From assembly GCA_040765295.1 (NCBI GenBank), contig JAXGSB010000001.1, positions 1,922,001-1,986,000 on the forward strand: 64,000 nt of DNA, read 5' to 3'. Positions 25,436 through 33,989 of the stretch are shown piece by piece. Made by a program: the position numbers and the translations under genes. Each line of letters begins with the position of its first letter. Positions within the stretch are counted from its first letter, which is position 1. This DNA is from Scatomorpha sp040765295. Its GTDB lineage: Bacteria; Bacillota; Clostridia; Oscillospirales; Oscillospiraceae. The notes beneath the pieces are model-generated. The model saw only the letters and a program-made list of their open reading frames with translations. It searched no databases and was not told where the DNA came from.

Positions 25436-25486
25436 TTCCCTTAAATAATAGCATAAATTAAGGGCAAGTCAATACGTTTAAGGGAA
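25436..25486. promoter_or_regulatory. Inverted TTCCCTTAAA/TTTAAGGGAA dyad between Fic and the small peptide unit
   Basis: TTCCCTTAAA (25436-25445) and TTTAAGGGAA (25477-25486) are perfect complements, with AATTAAGGGC between. A second inverted repeat GGCAAGT/ACTTGCC (25463-25469 and 25486-25492) overlaps it. The same TTTAAGGGAA decamer also lies at 24358-24367, on the other side of the Fic gene. Probably an operator for the divergent Fic gene; binding protein unknown. Confidence 0.5.
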
Positions 25487-25487
25487 C

Positions 25488-25515
25488 TTGCCATTATTTT
25501 TGTCCTAGTTATAAG
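25488..25515 (+). promoter_or_regulatory. Promoter for the 31-aa membrane peptide
   Basis: TTGCCA (25488-25493) and TATAAG (25510-25515) with a 16-base spacer read toward the small peptide frame, which begins 20 bp further on. The -35 hexamer overlaps the ACTTGCC repeat. Confidence 0.45.
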
Positions 25516-25534
25516 TGAAAGCGAGTTGCCGAGG

Positions 25535-25630
25535 ATGAACAGAGTTGTTTTGATTCAAACCGTCATCGCGACTGTGTTTGTTTTGTACACGGCATGTAGA
25601 TTTTTAACTTTCCTATTTCAAAAGAAATAA
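25535..25630 (+). CDS. 31-residue hydrophobic peptide (possible type I toxin)
   Basis: The frame reads from ATG 25535 to TAA 25628-25630. The peptide begins MNRVVLIQTVIATVFVLYT and ends LFQKK: a single hydrophobic helix of about 22 residues with a positive C-terminus. It has its own promoter-like sequence upstream and a strong hairpin 15 bp downstream. The form resembles small hydrophobic toxins of type I systems, whose mRNA is blocked by an antisense RNA. No family match is claimed; the ribosome-binding site is weak (GAGG sits directly against the ATG). It could equally be a chance frame. Confidence 0.4.
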   Translation: MNRVVLIQTVIATVFVLYTACRFLTFLFQKK

Positions 25631-25644
25631 GCATAAACGGCAAT

Positions 25645-25674
25645 CCCCCTCTTGGTCGATTGACCAAGAGGGGG
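25645..25674 (+). terminator. Perfect 13-bp hairpin after the small peptide frame
   Basis: CCCCCTCTTGGTC (25645-25657) pairs with GACCAAGAGGGGG (25662-25674) around a GATT loop. A short T-rich tract follows. The remaining stretch 25675-25931 has no feature that I can support. Confidence 0.7.
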
Positions 25675-25931
25675 TGTGTTTATAAGCTTGCTTATTTGGA
25701 TAGAAATAAAAATATTATTCCGTTGTGTTTATGGAATGCTCTCACAGTTCCGCATTAATTAATTCCAGTTCATGGCGGAACAATTTTGCTGTACAGCTTT
25801 GGATTTTAATGTTCCGTAAACAAAGAGCTTATACATGAGCGTCTCCATAATTTTTAACAATGCAAATTGGGCTGTATAGCTCAAAGTGCTGATGTGGACA
25901 CTTTTTTAAATTAGTATTAATAGGGTTCTTG

Positions 25932-27632
25932 TTAATACATTTCTTCGTAAATATATTTTTTTATTCCTTCAAAAGTTGACTTTGTCTTAGTAATTGTTGC
26001 TAATGACCTATTATCATTTCCTAGTTTAACAATAAATGTTTTTATTATATTAATCGCTAATCTTAAGTCATCGTTGCCTTTCTGTTTGTTTTTTTTAACT
26101 AAAGTTCCCATCGTAAATAAAATTAATATATCAGAAGTAGTTAAAAACTGATATTCATCTATAGCACTTTCTTCAATTCCTAAATAATTTAATATTTCAT
26201 CGTTTGTTCCATTCCTATATTGTCTGAACTTTTTAATGACCTCTTTAATTTCCCAGTATATATCTACTATTTCTTTAAATCGAACTATTGTCAGTTTATT
26301 TAAGACACTATTTATATGTTTATCATCTTCAAAAAGCTCAGAAACTCTTAATTTAGCTAAGTATGCCTTTGAGGGTGCATAGTTATATGCTGTGTAAATT
26401 TGTATTAATTTTTCGGCATCAACTAAGTTCTTTTTGTATTTATCTATGTGTCCTTGCTGTTTAAGTGTATCGAATTCATTGTATTTGAGCTCTAAGAAAT
26501 ATGGAATGAGTGTATTTTTTTCTACTTCTTCCTGTAATTTTTTGAGTCTATCATCATTACTAATGCTAAATGCATTAAACATTTTTGTTTGAGTGTTTAG
26601 TGTGCCAACTGTTTTGTTTAACAACCCTTGCTCATCTTTTGCTATTTCTATTATTCGTAACAAAATATACGATTCAGAAAACTCGTCTATACTTGTTGCA
26701 TTATCTAACACTTCTAATATAGAACCTACCGTTTGTGCACCATTAATAATACTTGATGATTTTAAGTTCAACCTTGTAAGATTAATGTTCACCTTTTTAG
26801 CTACAATTGTAATGCCGTTGTTTAGTAAGAAAAAATTCTCCGGCTCTGTTGTTAATGTTCTACGAATTCCTTTCGTTACTTCTGTTCTAGAATTATAATA
26901 TCTTACATTTGATTCAAAAAGTCTTTCTCTATAATCTTTAACAGCACAATAAAGCTCTTTAACAGAAGTTACAGCATTATATGTAATATAATTTTCATGT
27001 TGAAATCGTCCTATTTGAGCGCTTGGGGTAGCTTCTATTTGCAGGTCTGGAAACTTTCTTTCTACTTTTTCAGCATACAGCTCCATTATTTCTCTTGCAC
27101 CCCAAACCTCAGATGTGCATTCATTTAAAACTGCATATTCGATTTTTTGTGAAAACACTTGCAACTTTTCTTTTATCCTTGAAGAATTTACACTAGTATA
27201 GCGAATATTCCATAATTTAATGGTGTATCCTTCAAGCTCTCTAACTTCTAGAGATTTGTCTATTAATTCTTTGTTCCAGTTGTTTTCATTTAATTTTTGT
27301 TCTTTTAAAAATTCTAATGTTCCAGTTGTTAATAGAGATATTTCTTTATCCTCATATCCTTTATCTATCGTATCTATAGAGTTTGGGAATTTAAATTGTA
27401 AAAAATGTAAAACTACAGGTTCTTCAGTTCTGTCTATGTATAATGCATCAATTCCATTGTCACCTCCTCCATCCGTTATAGCTTCTATCGCTAATTGATC
27501 ATCGATGTTAAACAAGTTTTTAACTATAAAATGCCCAAAAGCGGCGGATTCATTAGCATAGCCATGTGTATCGACTATGCTTTGTACCTGAGCTTTAATT
27601 TTCTCATACCCTGTTTCTAATTTTGTAGCCAT
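25932..27632 (-). CDS. AIPR-family abortive-infection protein with PD-(D/E)xK-like N-terminus
   Basis: A 566-residue protein. The N-terminal domain has ITDGGGDNGIDALYID (about residues 52-67) followed by LQFK (78-81). This is the D-x(n)-Q-x-K arrangement of a restriction-endonuclease-like fold, so a nuclease is likely. The central AIPR core reads NVRYYNSRTEV (about 233-243), NNGITIVAKK, SSIINGAQTVGS and LNTQTKMF. AIPR proteins are found in abortive phage-resistance systems, alone or with helicases or methyltransferases. Here it has no obvious co-transcribed partner: the Fic gene is downstream and an 857-bp gap lies upstream. Confidence 0.88.
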   Translation of the reverse strand: MATKLETGYEKIKAQVQSIVDTHGYANESAAFGHFIVKNLFNIDDQLAIEAITDGGGDNGIDALYIDRTEEPVVLHFLQFKFPNSIDTIDKGYEDKEISLLTTGTLEFLKEQKLNENNWNKELIDKSLEVRELEGYTIKLWNIRYTSVNSSRIKEKLQVFSQKIEYAVLNECTSEVWGAREIMELYAEKVERKFPDLQIEATPSAQIGRFQHENYITYNAVTSVKELYCAVKDYRERLFESNVRYYNSRTEVTKGIRRTLTTEPENFFLLNNGITIVAKKVNINLTRLNLKSSSIINGAQTVGSILEVLDNATSIDEFSESYILLRIIEIAKDEQGLLNKTVGTLNTQTKMFNAFSISNDDRLKKLQEEVEKNTLIPYFLELKYNEFDTLKQQGHIDKYKKNLVDAEKLIQIYTAYNYAPSKAYLAKLRVSELFEDDKHINSVLNKLTIVRFKEIVDIYWEIKEVIKKFRQYRNGTNDEILNYLGIEESAIDEYQFLTTSDILILFTMGTLVKKNKQKGNDDLRLAINIIKTFIVKLGNDNRSLATITKTKSTFEGIKKYIYEEMY

Positions 27633-28489
27633 AATATACTCCTTAAATATATTTTAATTAAATAAAGACATAAGTATTTAGAATATCTTTATTGTTATTG
27701 CTATAACTATTTTCAATCACCCCGAGCTTTCTTTTAACTTGGACAATGCAAATCAAAATCTCTATATTTTTCTAAACTCCTGCCCATTATTTCTTCGCAT
27801 ATCGTGTTCTTTTAAAACACAATTGCAACTGATTTATCTTAAACTGTTCCCTTCTCATTCTATTAATCCAAGTTCTGCTTAGATTCGCAACGAAAAACAT
27901 TAATATCATCAGAATAGGCAAATATATCAAATATCAACCTAGAGTTTATCTAAGTTTTTCCAGCCGATACAGGTCTTTTTTATCCGGTTTTGTGACATTG
28001 TTTTTATAATTATATCTCATGCTTCTGTAAAACTCCAACATTATATTCAGTCGAATTTCTGCTTTTCATTCGGTCATATTTTGATTTTCGGCAAAGAAAG
28101 CAAACGAATCATTTTAAAAGCCTTATATATGCAATAGTAAAACAGCGCGGTTAAAAAGTAAAGCAAATGTACTAAAACTTTGATTCATAATTTTCAATAT
28201 TTGTGCATAAAAATGCATTGTATTTTATTTGAAAATAGGTTATGATGTTGCAGCACCGAAAACAACGGTGTAAATACAGGTGTTTTATGGGACTCAAAGC
28301 AGAAAACGGGCTCTCAGCAGATAGTTTACTAAATTTAGCGTGTATAAATATTCAGCGCCGCATGAATGAGAGCCGCTCAAGCAAAAAATCTTTAATTCAC
28401 AAGTAAATTCCAATACCGGTTACTCTTACACTACAGTTATCCGTTGTAGTAACACTATAAAAATTTTTTATCTGATTAGGAGTAGACTC
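27633..28489. other. 857-bp region without a confident gene
   Basis: AT-rich spacer between the AIPR gene and the cyclic-diphosphoglycerate synthetase-like gene. It holds a minus-strand frame at 27946-28041 (31 codons from ATG, MLEFYRSMRYNYKNN..., ending in LEKLR), which reads like a protein end without its body. A 28309-28374 inverted pair GGCTCTCA/TGAGAGCC and a second pair ACTACA/TGTAGT (28430-28450) lie near the plus-strand gene start and may be a leader or operator. No RNA gene was recognised. Confidence 0.4.
28430..28450. promoter_or_regulatory. Inverted repeat upstream of the cDPG synthetase-like gene
   Basis: ACTACA (28430-28435) and TGTAGT (28445-28450) around nine bases, 40 bp before the start codon. 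Could be an operator; no binding protein assigned. Confidence 0.35.
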
Positions 28490-29821
28490 ATGACAAAAAA
28501 AATAGTTATTATCGGTGCGGCAGGCCGCGATTTTCACAACTTCAACACTGTCTACAGAAACAATCCCAACTACAAAGTTGCGGCTTTCACCGCCGCCCAG
28601 ATTCCCAACATAGCCGGCCGCCGTTATCCTGCGGATCTCGCAGGCTCCCTATATCCCGAAGGGATACCGATTGTTGAGCAAAGTGAGCTTGCCGAACTCA
28701 TCAAAAACGAAAACATCGATGAGTGCATTTTTTCTTATAGCGACATTCATTATCAAAAACTTATGAACCTCGCCGCTCTTGTCAATGCTGCCGGCGCCGA
28801 CTTTACACTCCTCGGCCCCAAGGCAACGATGATTAAAAGCAGCAAGCCCGTCATTGCCGTTTGTGCAGTGCGGACAGGCTGCGGAAAGAGCCAGACCTCC
28901 CGCAAAATTGTTGAGATTTTAAATGAAAAAGATCTGAAGGTCGTCGCTGTGCGCCATCCCATGCCCTATGGCAATTTAAGCGAACAGAAGGTACAGCGTT
29001 TTGCCACGATAGACGATCTGGCAAAGCACTCCTGCACCATTGAGGAAATGGAGGAGTATGAGCCCCATATCGTCCGCGGCAATGTGATTTATGCGGGCGT
29101 CGATTATGAGGCAATTCTGCGCGCCGCCGAAAACGACCCGGCAGGATGCGATGTGATTCTCTGGGACGGAGGAAACAACGACTTCTCCTTTTATACACCC
29201 GATTTGATGATTGCAATCGCAGATCCGCTCCGCCCCGGTCATGAGGTCTCATATTACCCCGGCGAGGTTGTCTTGAGAACGGCAGATGCCGTGGTGATTA
29301 ACAAAATCGACAGCGCCGATTATAAGGACATAAATACAGTCCGCGAAAATATTAGAAAGGTGAACCCGAACACAACTGTTATCGACGCGGCAAGCACCCT
29401 TTCTGTTGACGACATATCCGCAATAAGCGGCAAGCGCGTTCTCGTTATAGAAGACGGGCCGACACTGACTCACGGCGAAATGAAAATCGGCGCTGGGGTT
29501 GTTGCGGCACAGCGCTTCGGCGCAGCCGAGTTGGTGAATCCGCGTCCATATGCAGTGGGAAAACTCAAAAACACCTTCCAAAGCTACCCTGAAATAGGAA
29601 CGGTGCTGCCGGCCATGGGATATGGCGACGAGCAGATGAAAGACCTTGCCGCAACGATTGACGCCTGCGACTGCGACAGCGTTATCATTGCAACGCCTAT
29701 TGACTTAAAGCGTGTCATCGAAATCAAAAAGCCCTGCGTTAAGGTTGAATATCAGCTTCAGGAAATCGGCCAGCCGAATCTTGAAATGGTACTCGATGAT
29801 TTCTTAAAGAAAATTAAATAA
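28490..29821 (+). CDS. Cyclic 2,3-diphosphoglycerate synthetase-like GTPase
   Basis: A 443-residue protein with the P-loop CAVRTGCGKSQTSRKI near residues 123-138. The N-terminal Rossmann-like segment begins VIIGAAGRDFHNFNTVYRNN and includes FTAAQIPNIAGRRYPADLAG. This order matches the family related to archaeal cyclic 2,3-diphosphoglycerate synthetase that is common in amino-acid-fermenting Clostridia, where its exact reaction is not settled. TTAGGAGTAGACTC precedes the ATG. A strong terminator follows 45 bp after the stop. Confidence 0.85.
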   Translation: MTKKIVIIGAAGRDFHNFNTVYRNNPNYKVAAFTAAQIPNIAGRRYPADLAGSLYPEGIPIVEQSELAELIKNENIDECIFSYSDIHYQKLMNLAALVNAAGADFTLLGPKATMIKSSKPVIAVCAVRTGCGKSQTSRKIVEILNEKDLKVVAVRHPMPYGNLSEQKVQRFATIDDLAKHSCTIEEMEEYEPHIVRGNVIYAGVDYEAILRAAENDPAGCDVILWDGGNNDFSFYTPDLMIAIADPLRPGHEVSYYPGEVVLRTADAVVINKIDSADYKDINTVRENIRKVNPNTTVIDAASTLSVDDISAISGKRVLVIEDGPTLTHGEMKIGAGVVAAQRFGAAELVNPRPYAVGKLKNTFQSYPEIGTVLPAMGYGDEQMKDLAATIDACDCDSVIIATPIDLKRVIEIKKPCVKVEYQLQEIGQPNLEMVLDDFLKKIK

Positions 29822-29866
29822 GCTCAGAAGCTTCACAGAAAAAGGGCTCCATATATTTATATGCTG

Positions 29867-29913
29867 AACAGTCGGGCTCTCCGCAAACATCGGAGAGCCC
29901 TGACTGTTTTTTG
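29867..29913 (+). terminator. Terminator of the cDPG synthetase-like gene
   Basis: AACAGTCGGGCTCTCCG pairs with CGGAGAGCCCTGACTGTT around a seven-base loop, followed by TTTT. A long, GC-rich stem with a single mismatch-like bulge. Confidence 0.9.
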
Positions 29914-29944
29914 CAATGTTTTCTAAAACTTATGCTTTAATTTT

Positions 29945-30050
29945 CTAATAAAGCTTAGAAAAATCTGCTGCGCTTAATTCTTCCTTTCCAAGTTCTATCC
30001 ATATATCCTTGTCAGCTTTGAGTTTGGACAACAGGACATCTCGGGAGTAA
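29945..30050 (-). pseudogene. Second RlmD-like C-terminal tail (decayed)
   Basis: On the minus strand, in the frame ending at TAG 29945-29947, the codons read YSRDVLLSKLKADKDIWIEL and end FSKLY. VLLSKL...DKDI resembles the end of RlmD-type methyltransferases. It follows directly the VOC gene's stop codon, without a start codon or enzyme body. The match is weaker than for the 22.3-kb and 38.4-kb tails. Confidence 0.35.
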
Positions 30051-30061
30051 TTAAGCCGCTT

Positions 30062-30430
30062 TTATCGGGTCGGCAATATTTCCAGCCAGTATCCGTCCGG
30101 GTCTTTAATAAAATATATGCCCATTTCGGGATTTTCGAAGCAGATGCAGTCCATTTTTTTATGCAGTGCGTGCGCGGCTTCGAAATCGTCTGTCTGAAAC
30201 GCCAGGTGGAATTCCTCGTCCCCGAGATTATAGGGTTCGGGATGGTCTCTGAGCCAGGTGAGCTCCAGCTCAAAATCGCTCTCTTCGTTCCCCAGATACA
30301 CAAGGATAAACGAGCCGTCTTCCGCTGTTTTGCGGCGTTTTTCCTTAAGCCCCAGCGCCTCATCATAGAACTTAAGCGAGCGCTCCAGGTCGGTTACATT
30401 GTAGTTTTCGTGAATCATTTTGAATTTCAT
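30062..30430 (-). CDS. VOC/glyoxalase I-like protein
   Basis: ATG 30430 (MKFKMIHENYNV) follows GAGGAGGAATATATT. The 122-residue protein has the glyoxalase I signature MIHENYNVTDLERSLKFYDEALGL, ILVYLGN, FELELTWLRDHP, EEFHLAFQTDDFEAAH and KDPDGYWLEILP. The metal-ligand candidates are H7, E (LELT), H (FHLAF) and E (LEILP), all present. A lactoylglutathione-lyase-type activity is plausible. It is transcribed with the MBL gene immediately upstream (17 bp apart). Confidence 0.88.
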   Translation of the reverse strand: MKFKMIHENYNVTDLERSLKFYDEALGLKEKRRKTAEDGSFILVYLGNEESDFELELTWLRDHPEPYNLGDEEFHLAFQTDDFEAAHALHKKMDCICFENPEMGIYFIKDPDGYWLEILPTR

Positions 30431-30447
30431 AATATATTCCTCCTCTT

Positions 30448-31155
30448 TTATATTTCCCAATGGGTTTCTTTTGCAGTATCAAGCAAAATCGTTTTCGATT
30501 CCCGCGAGACGGGAAGCTCTTTAAACCTGCTCACAACGCTTTTGTCCTCACAGAAGTGCATCGGCAGCACATACCGCGGACGCAGAGTAGACAGAATAAG
30601 CGCCATGCCCTTCCAGTAATTTTCCTCGAGCCTGCTGTCTAAAACCGCAAAGGCGACGTCGATAGGCGTACTCGCAAGCTTTTTTATCTCGCGCTTGAAA
30701 ACGGTCTCTTGCTCATTGAGCCATTCCGGGTCTTCGCCGGGCCAGTCCCACCAATGAAGGTCTCCCGCATAAAAGAGTGTTTCGCAAGCGGTTTTAACGA
30801 GAAACGCAACGCCCTCGTCGGTTGAAATAAGCGTTTCCACCGAACCAAGCCCTTCAATCTCATATGTCCTCTCGGCATCCAAATACTGAATATCGCGGTC
30901 GTCCGGCACGGCAGGATTTCCTTTTATATCAAACGACAGAAGATATTTAGTTCGCTTGTGAACATCGGCAAGAGAAAAAATTGCGGGGTTAAAATGATCC
31001 TCGTGAGCGTGGCTCGCAAACACAAAAAGCGGCTTTTCTTTCGGCTTCTCTGCTAAAAACGAAAGGTCTCCGTAATAATAGTCAAACAGCAGCAATACGC
31101 TTTCGCTTTCAACAAAAAAACCGCTGTGTCCCAAAAAATCGATTTTCATGGACAA
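30448..31155 (-). CDS. Metallo-beta-lactamase fold hydrolase
   Basis: I prefer TTG 31155, eight bases after GGAGG; an ATG two codons later (31149) is 14 bases away, too far for good initiation. The 235-residue protein has the zinc motif SHAHEDHF (about residues 48-55), then AGDLHWWDW and MHFCEDKS for the further ligands. It resembles UlaG/RomA-like hydrolases. The substrate is unknown. The VOC gene lies 17 bp downstream on the same transcript, perhaps both in aldehyde detoxification, which is inference. Confidence 0.82.
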   Translation of the reverse strand: MSMKIDFLGHSGFFVESESVLLLFDYYYGDLSFLAEKPKEKPLFVFASHAHEDHFNPAIFSLADVHKRTKYLLSFDIKGNPAVPDDRDIQYLDAERTYEIEGLGSVETLISTDEGVAFLVKTACETLFYAGDLHWWDWPGEDPEWLNEQETVFKREIKKLASTPIDVAFAVLDSRLEENYWKGMALILSTLRPRYVLPMHFCEDKSVVSRFKELPVSRESKTILLDTAKETHWEI

Positions 31156-31285
31156 ATTACATTCCTCCTTTTCCGACAAATCGGAATTGTCTTTATTTTT
31201 TTAAGTTTTCTCCAAAAAGCTCGAGTTGTTCCGCCATAATGCCATTTTATCGTCAATCTTCGGCTTAAGATAGCCCTGTCAACTC

Positions 31286-31322
31286 TCAATTGAGGCATGC
31301 CCTCTTAGAGCACGCCTCATTA
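31286..31322. terminator. Hairpin between HigA and MBL genes
   Basis: TTGAGGCATGC and GCACGCCTCA form a nearly perfect stem around CCTCTTAGA. It lies downstream of the XRE gene and upstream of the MBL gene. Confidence 0.5.
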
Positions 31323-31356
31323 ATTCTTATGCTGAATTATAATAAAGCAAATTTTA

Positions 31357-31644
31357 TTATTTAGTTTTTATTGGAACAAACTCCAGTTTCAGCTGCATGC
31401 CTAATCCTTCAGCTAATTTTTTTACCATATTAAGGCTAGGATTCCTTGTTCCACCCTCAATTCTGCTAATATCAGCCTGTGTAATGCCGGTTCTGGCCGA
31501 CAATTCCTTTTGTGTAATGTTTAATCCAATTCTTGCGTCTATCATTGCTTGAATAATATCATATTCAGGCTGCAACGCATCATATTCAGCTTTTACTTCA
31601 GGATTCTGAAGCGCCTTCTTTTTATAATCATTGTAGTTGCTCAT
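31357..31644 (-). CDS. higA: HigA-type XRE antitoxin
   Basis: A 95-residue protein. The C-terminal 60 residues form an XRE helix-turn-helix (ITQKELSARTGITQADISRIEGGTRNPSL, about 43-71) with a helical N-terminal extension. It follows the toxin gene with overlapping stop/start (TAATG) when the toxin frame is repaired. HigA antitoxins repress the operon; the operator is the 26-base dyad at 32013-32038. Confidence 0.85.
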   Translation of the reverse strand: MSNYNDYKKKALQNPEVKAEYDALQPEYDIIQAMIDARIGLNITQKELSARTGITQADISRIEGGTRNPSLNMVKKLAEGLGMQLKLEFVPIKTK

Positions 31645-31987
31645 TAGTCATACCTCCGTTCATAATCGGCTTTATATTTTTTCGCAAGCTCTATTTCCGA
31701 CTTTGGAGTCTTCTTTGTCTTCTTTATAAACCCATTTGTCAATATTGCCTTTTTGCCAACAACAAAAAATATAAAACTCTTGTAATATCAGTTCCCAGTT
31801 GCGTTCTCAGCTCGAATATTCCGTCTTCAATAAGTTTAGAATGGGGTTCTCTAAGTTTAGAACCATTTGCTTCTAATAAATCAATCGTTCTAATTGTCTT
31901 TGCTAAAAGCTTAGGTTCTAGGGAATCAAGGAATTCTTGAACCGGAAGTCTCCCATCTTCAGTGTCGTAAAAACTAATCTCATACAT
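31644..31987 (-). pseudogene. higB: HigB/RelE-type toxin, frameshifted
   Basis: ATG 31987 follows GAGGAACAGGA. The first 80 codons read MYEISFYDTEDGRLPVQEFL...LGTDITRVLYF, matching the phage-Gp49/HigB (RelE-like) toxins. The frame then runs into a stop after a run of six A (plus strand 31764-31769). With one base added, the frame continues FVVGKKAILTNGFIKKTKKT...YERRYD and stops at TAA 31644-31646, overlapping the HigA start. This suggests a one-base deletion in the run. The frameshift may be real, phase-variable, or a sequencing error. Confidence 0.75.
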
Positions 31988-32012
31988 TCCTGTTCCTCTT
32001 CTCATCACCTTA

Positions 32013-32038
32013 ATAATATGTCGTATTCGACATATTAT
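32013..32038. promoter_or_regulatory. HigBA operator (26-base dyad)
   Basis: Perfect 11-base arms ATAATATGTCG (32013-32023) and CGACATATTAT (32028-32038) around TATT. It lies 26 bp upstream of the HigB start, the usual position for the toxin-antitoxin operator. Confidence 0.8.
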
Positions 32039-32225
32039 CAATAGCCTTCAACATCATATTTGTATTTTTTTGGTTTTTTCCTTATCCATCATTTTAAACG
32101 AGATTTCTATAAACTGCTTAAAACGCAGGATTTTCACTGATTCACTGTTTTATATCAACACCACACACATATATATCACATTCTCGGGAATATATTAAAA
32201 AAGGCAAGTTTTTCTATCCAAAGCT

Positions 32226-33989
32226 TTAAAGCATTTTTATTTCGCCGGAGTATACCCTGCCGAACTCCGCATCCACGGTCACTTTTTCTCCGTCTTTTAT
32301 AAGCTTTGTCGCATCTTTTGCGCCCACAATTACGGGAATGCCTAAGCGGAGTCCGACTTTTGCGGCGTGTATTGTAATCCCGTCCGATTCGGCAACTATA
32401 GCGGAAGCTTTTTCCATCATTTCCATCATATCTTTATTAGTGCTTGAAGCTACGAGTATGTTGCCTTTTTGGAACATTTGAGCTGTCGTTTCAGCGTTTA
32501 CTATTTGCGCTTTGCCGAAAACCTTGCTGTTCCCCACTCCTATGCCTTGAACAATAATCTTGGTGGCGATATGAACTTTTATTAAGTTTGTGGTGCCGGA
32601 TTTTCCCACAGGAACTCCCGCCGTTATTACCACCAAGTCACCGTCTTTTATATGTCCTTGCAATACTGCCTCGTCTACAGCGCCTTGTATCAGGTCTTCG
32701 GTGCAGCTTGCGTCAGCGCCTTTTATAGGTATTACTCCCCACAGAAGATTTATCTGCCTATAAGCCTTTTCGCTGTTGGTTGATGCAATTATAGGAGATG
32801 CAGGTTTGTAAGATGATACCATACGCGCAGTGTATCCGCTTGCCGTTGCCGTTACTATAGCTTTCGCTTTCAAATCCGATGCCGTAGTGCAAGTGGCGTG
32901 TGAAATTGCATTTGTTACTGTTAGCTGCTTATCCAGTTTTCTGTTGTGAAGGTTGCCGTCATAATCTATTGTGCTCTCTGCAGCGTGCGCGATTCTGTTC
33001 ATGGTTTCCACCGCTTGTACAGGATAGTTTCCCGCAGCTGTCTCTCCCGAAAGCATTATCGCATCCGTACCGTCGAATATTGCGTTTGCAACGTCCGTCA
33101 CTTCCGCTCTCGTGGGTCTCGGATTTCTTATCATGGAGTCCAGCATCTGTGTAGCTGTGATTACGGGCTTTGAACTTTTGTTGCAGGCTTTTATAAGTTC
33201 TTTTTGCAATATAGGCATCTGCTCCGTCGGTACTTCCACACCGAGGTCTCCCCTGGCTATCATTATTCCGTCGGCAACATCAAGAATTTCCTTAATATTG
33301 TCTACGCCTTCCTGATTTTCTATTTTTGCTATTATTTTTATTTTTTTCCCGCCGTTATTTTCAAGTATTTCTTTAATTTCGATTACATCGCTGGCTTTCC
33401 TTACAAACGATGCCGCTATATAGTCTATGTCGTTTTCTATACCGAATATAATATCGCTTTCGTCCTTGGCTGTAATAGCGGGTAAATTTATCTTGACATT
33501 GGGAACATTAACGCCTTTTTTGTTATTTATAACACCTGAATTTATAACTTCACAGACCATATCTTTTTCGCTGAGTTCTTTGACCGAGAGCTCTATAAGA
33601 CCGTCGTCGATAAGTATTCTGTCTCCGACGGACACATCTTTTACAAGCTCCTTGTAAGTTATCGTGCATCTTTCCTTGTTTCCTATAACATCATCCATAG
33701 TTATAGTAAAGGCTTGACCCACCTCAAGTCTTATGTCTTTTTCTTCAAAATCCCCTGTCCTGATTTCAGGGCCTCTTGTGTCTAAAAGTATGGCTATAGG
33801 CGCGCCTTTTTCATGCCGCACTTCTTTTATTGTGTCTATTCTCTTCTTGTGTTCTTCATGTGACCCATGCGAAAAATTGAGCCTGCATACGTCCATACCT
33901 GCATCTATCATTTTGCCGAGAGTTTCCCTATCCTCGGACGCAGGGCCTATAGTACAAACTATTTTTGTTCTTATAAATTCGTTAATCAT
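32226..33989 (-). CDS. pyk: Pyruvate kinase with C-terminal PEP-utilizing domain
   Basis: ATG 33989 (MINEFIRTKIVCTIGPAS) follows AGGGAGAAATAAA; the longer frame to 34103 lacks such a signal. The 587-residue enzyme has the ADP/PEP site signatures RLNFSHGSHEEH, IAKIENQEGVDNI, MIARGDLGVE and TRAEVTDVANA. It ends in a C-terminal domain (about 480-587, GNILVASSTNKDMM...) as in Geobacillus-type enzymes with a PEP-utilizing extra domain. It catalyses PEP plus ADP to pyruvate plus ATP, the last ATP-forming step of glycolysis. Confidence 0.96.
   Translation of the reverse strand: MINEFIRTKIVCTIGPASEDRETLGKMIDAGMDVCRLNFSHGSHEEHKKRIDTIKEVRHEKGAPIAILLDTRGPEIRTGDFEEKDIRLEVGQAFTITMDDVIGNKERCTITYKELVKDVSVGDRILIDDGLIELSVKELSEKDMVCEVINSGVINNKKGVNVPNVKINLPAITAKDESDIIFGIENDIDYIAASFVRKASDVIEIKEILENNGGKKIKIIAKIENQEGVDNIKEILDVADGIMIARGDLGVEVPTEQMPILQKELIKACNKSSKPVITATQMLDSMIRNPRPTRAEVTDVANAIFDGTDAIMLSGETAAGNYPVQAVETMNRIAHAAESTIDYDGNLHNRKLDKQLTVTNAISHATCTTASDLKAKAIVTATASGYTARMVSSYKPASPIIASTNSEKAYRQINLLWGVIPIKGADASCTEDLIQGAVDEAVLQGHIKDGDLVVITAGVPVGKSGTTNLIKVHIATKIIVQGIGVGNSKVFGKAQIVNAETTAQMFQKGNILVASSTNKDMMEMMEKASAIVAESDGITIHAAKVGLRLGIPVIVGAKDATKLIKDGEKVTVDAEFGRVYSGEIKML

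Noticed and set aside
28300..28490. Possible riboswitch ahead of the cDPG synthetase-like gene
   Set aside because: Inverted repeats are present but no known riboswitch core could be recognised, so only repeats are listed.
31739..32041. HigB read as a complete 100-residue protein
   Set aside because: The last residues (LLLAKRQY) do not fit the family, and a shifted frame fits perfectly up to HigA.
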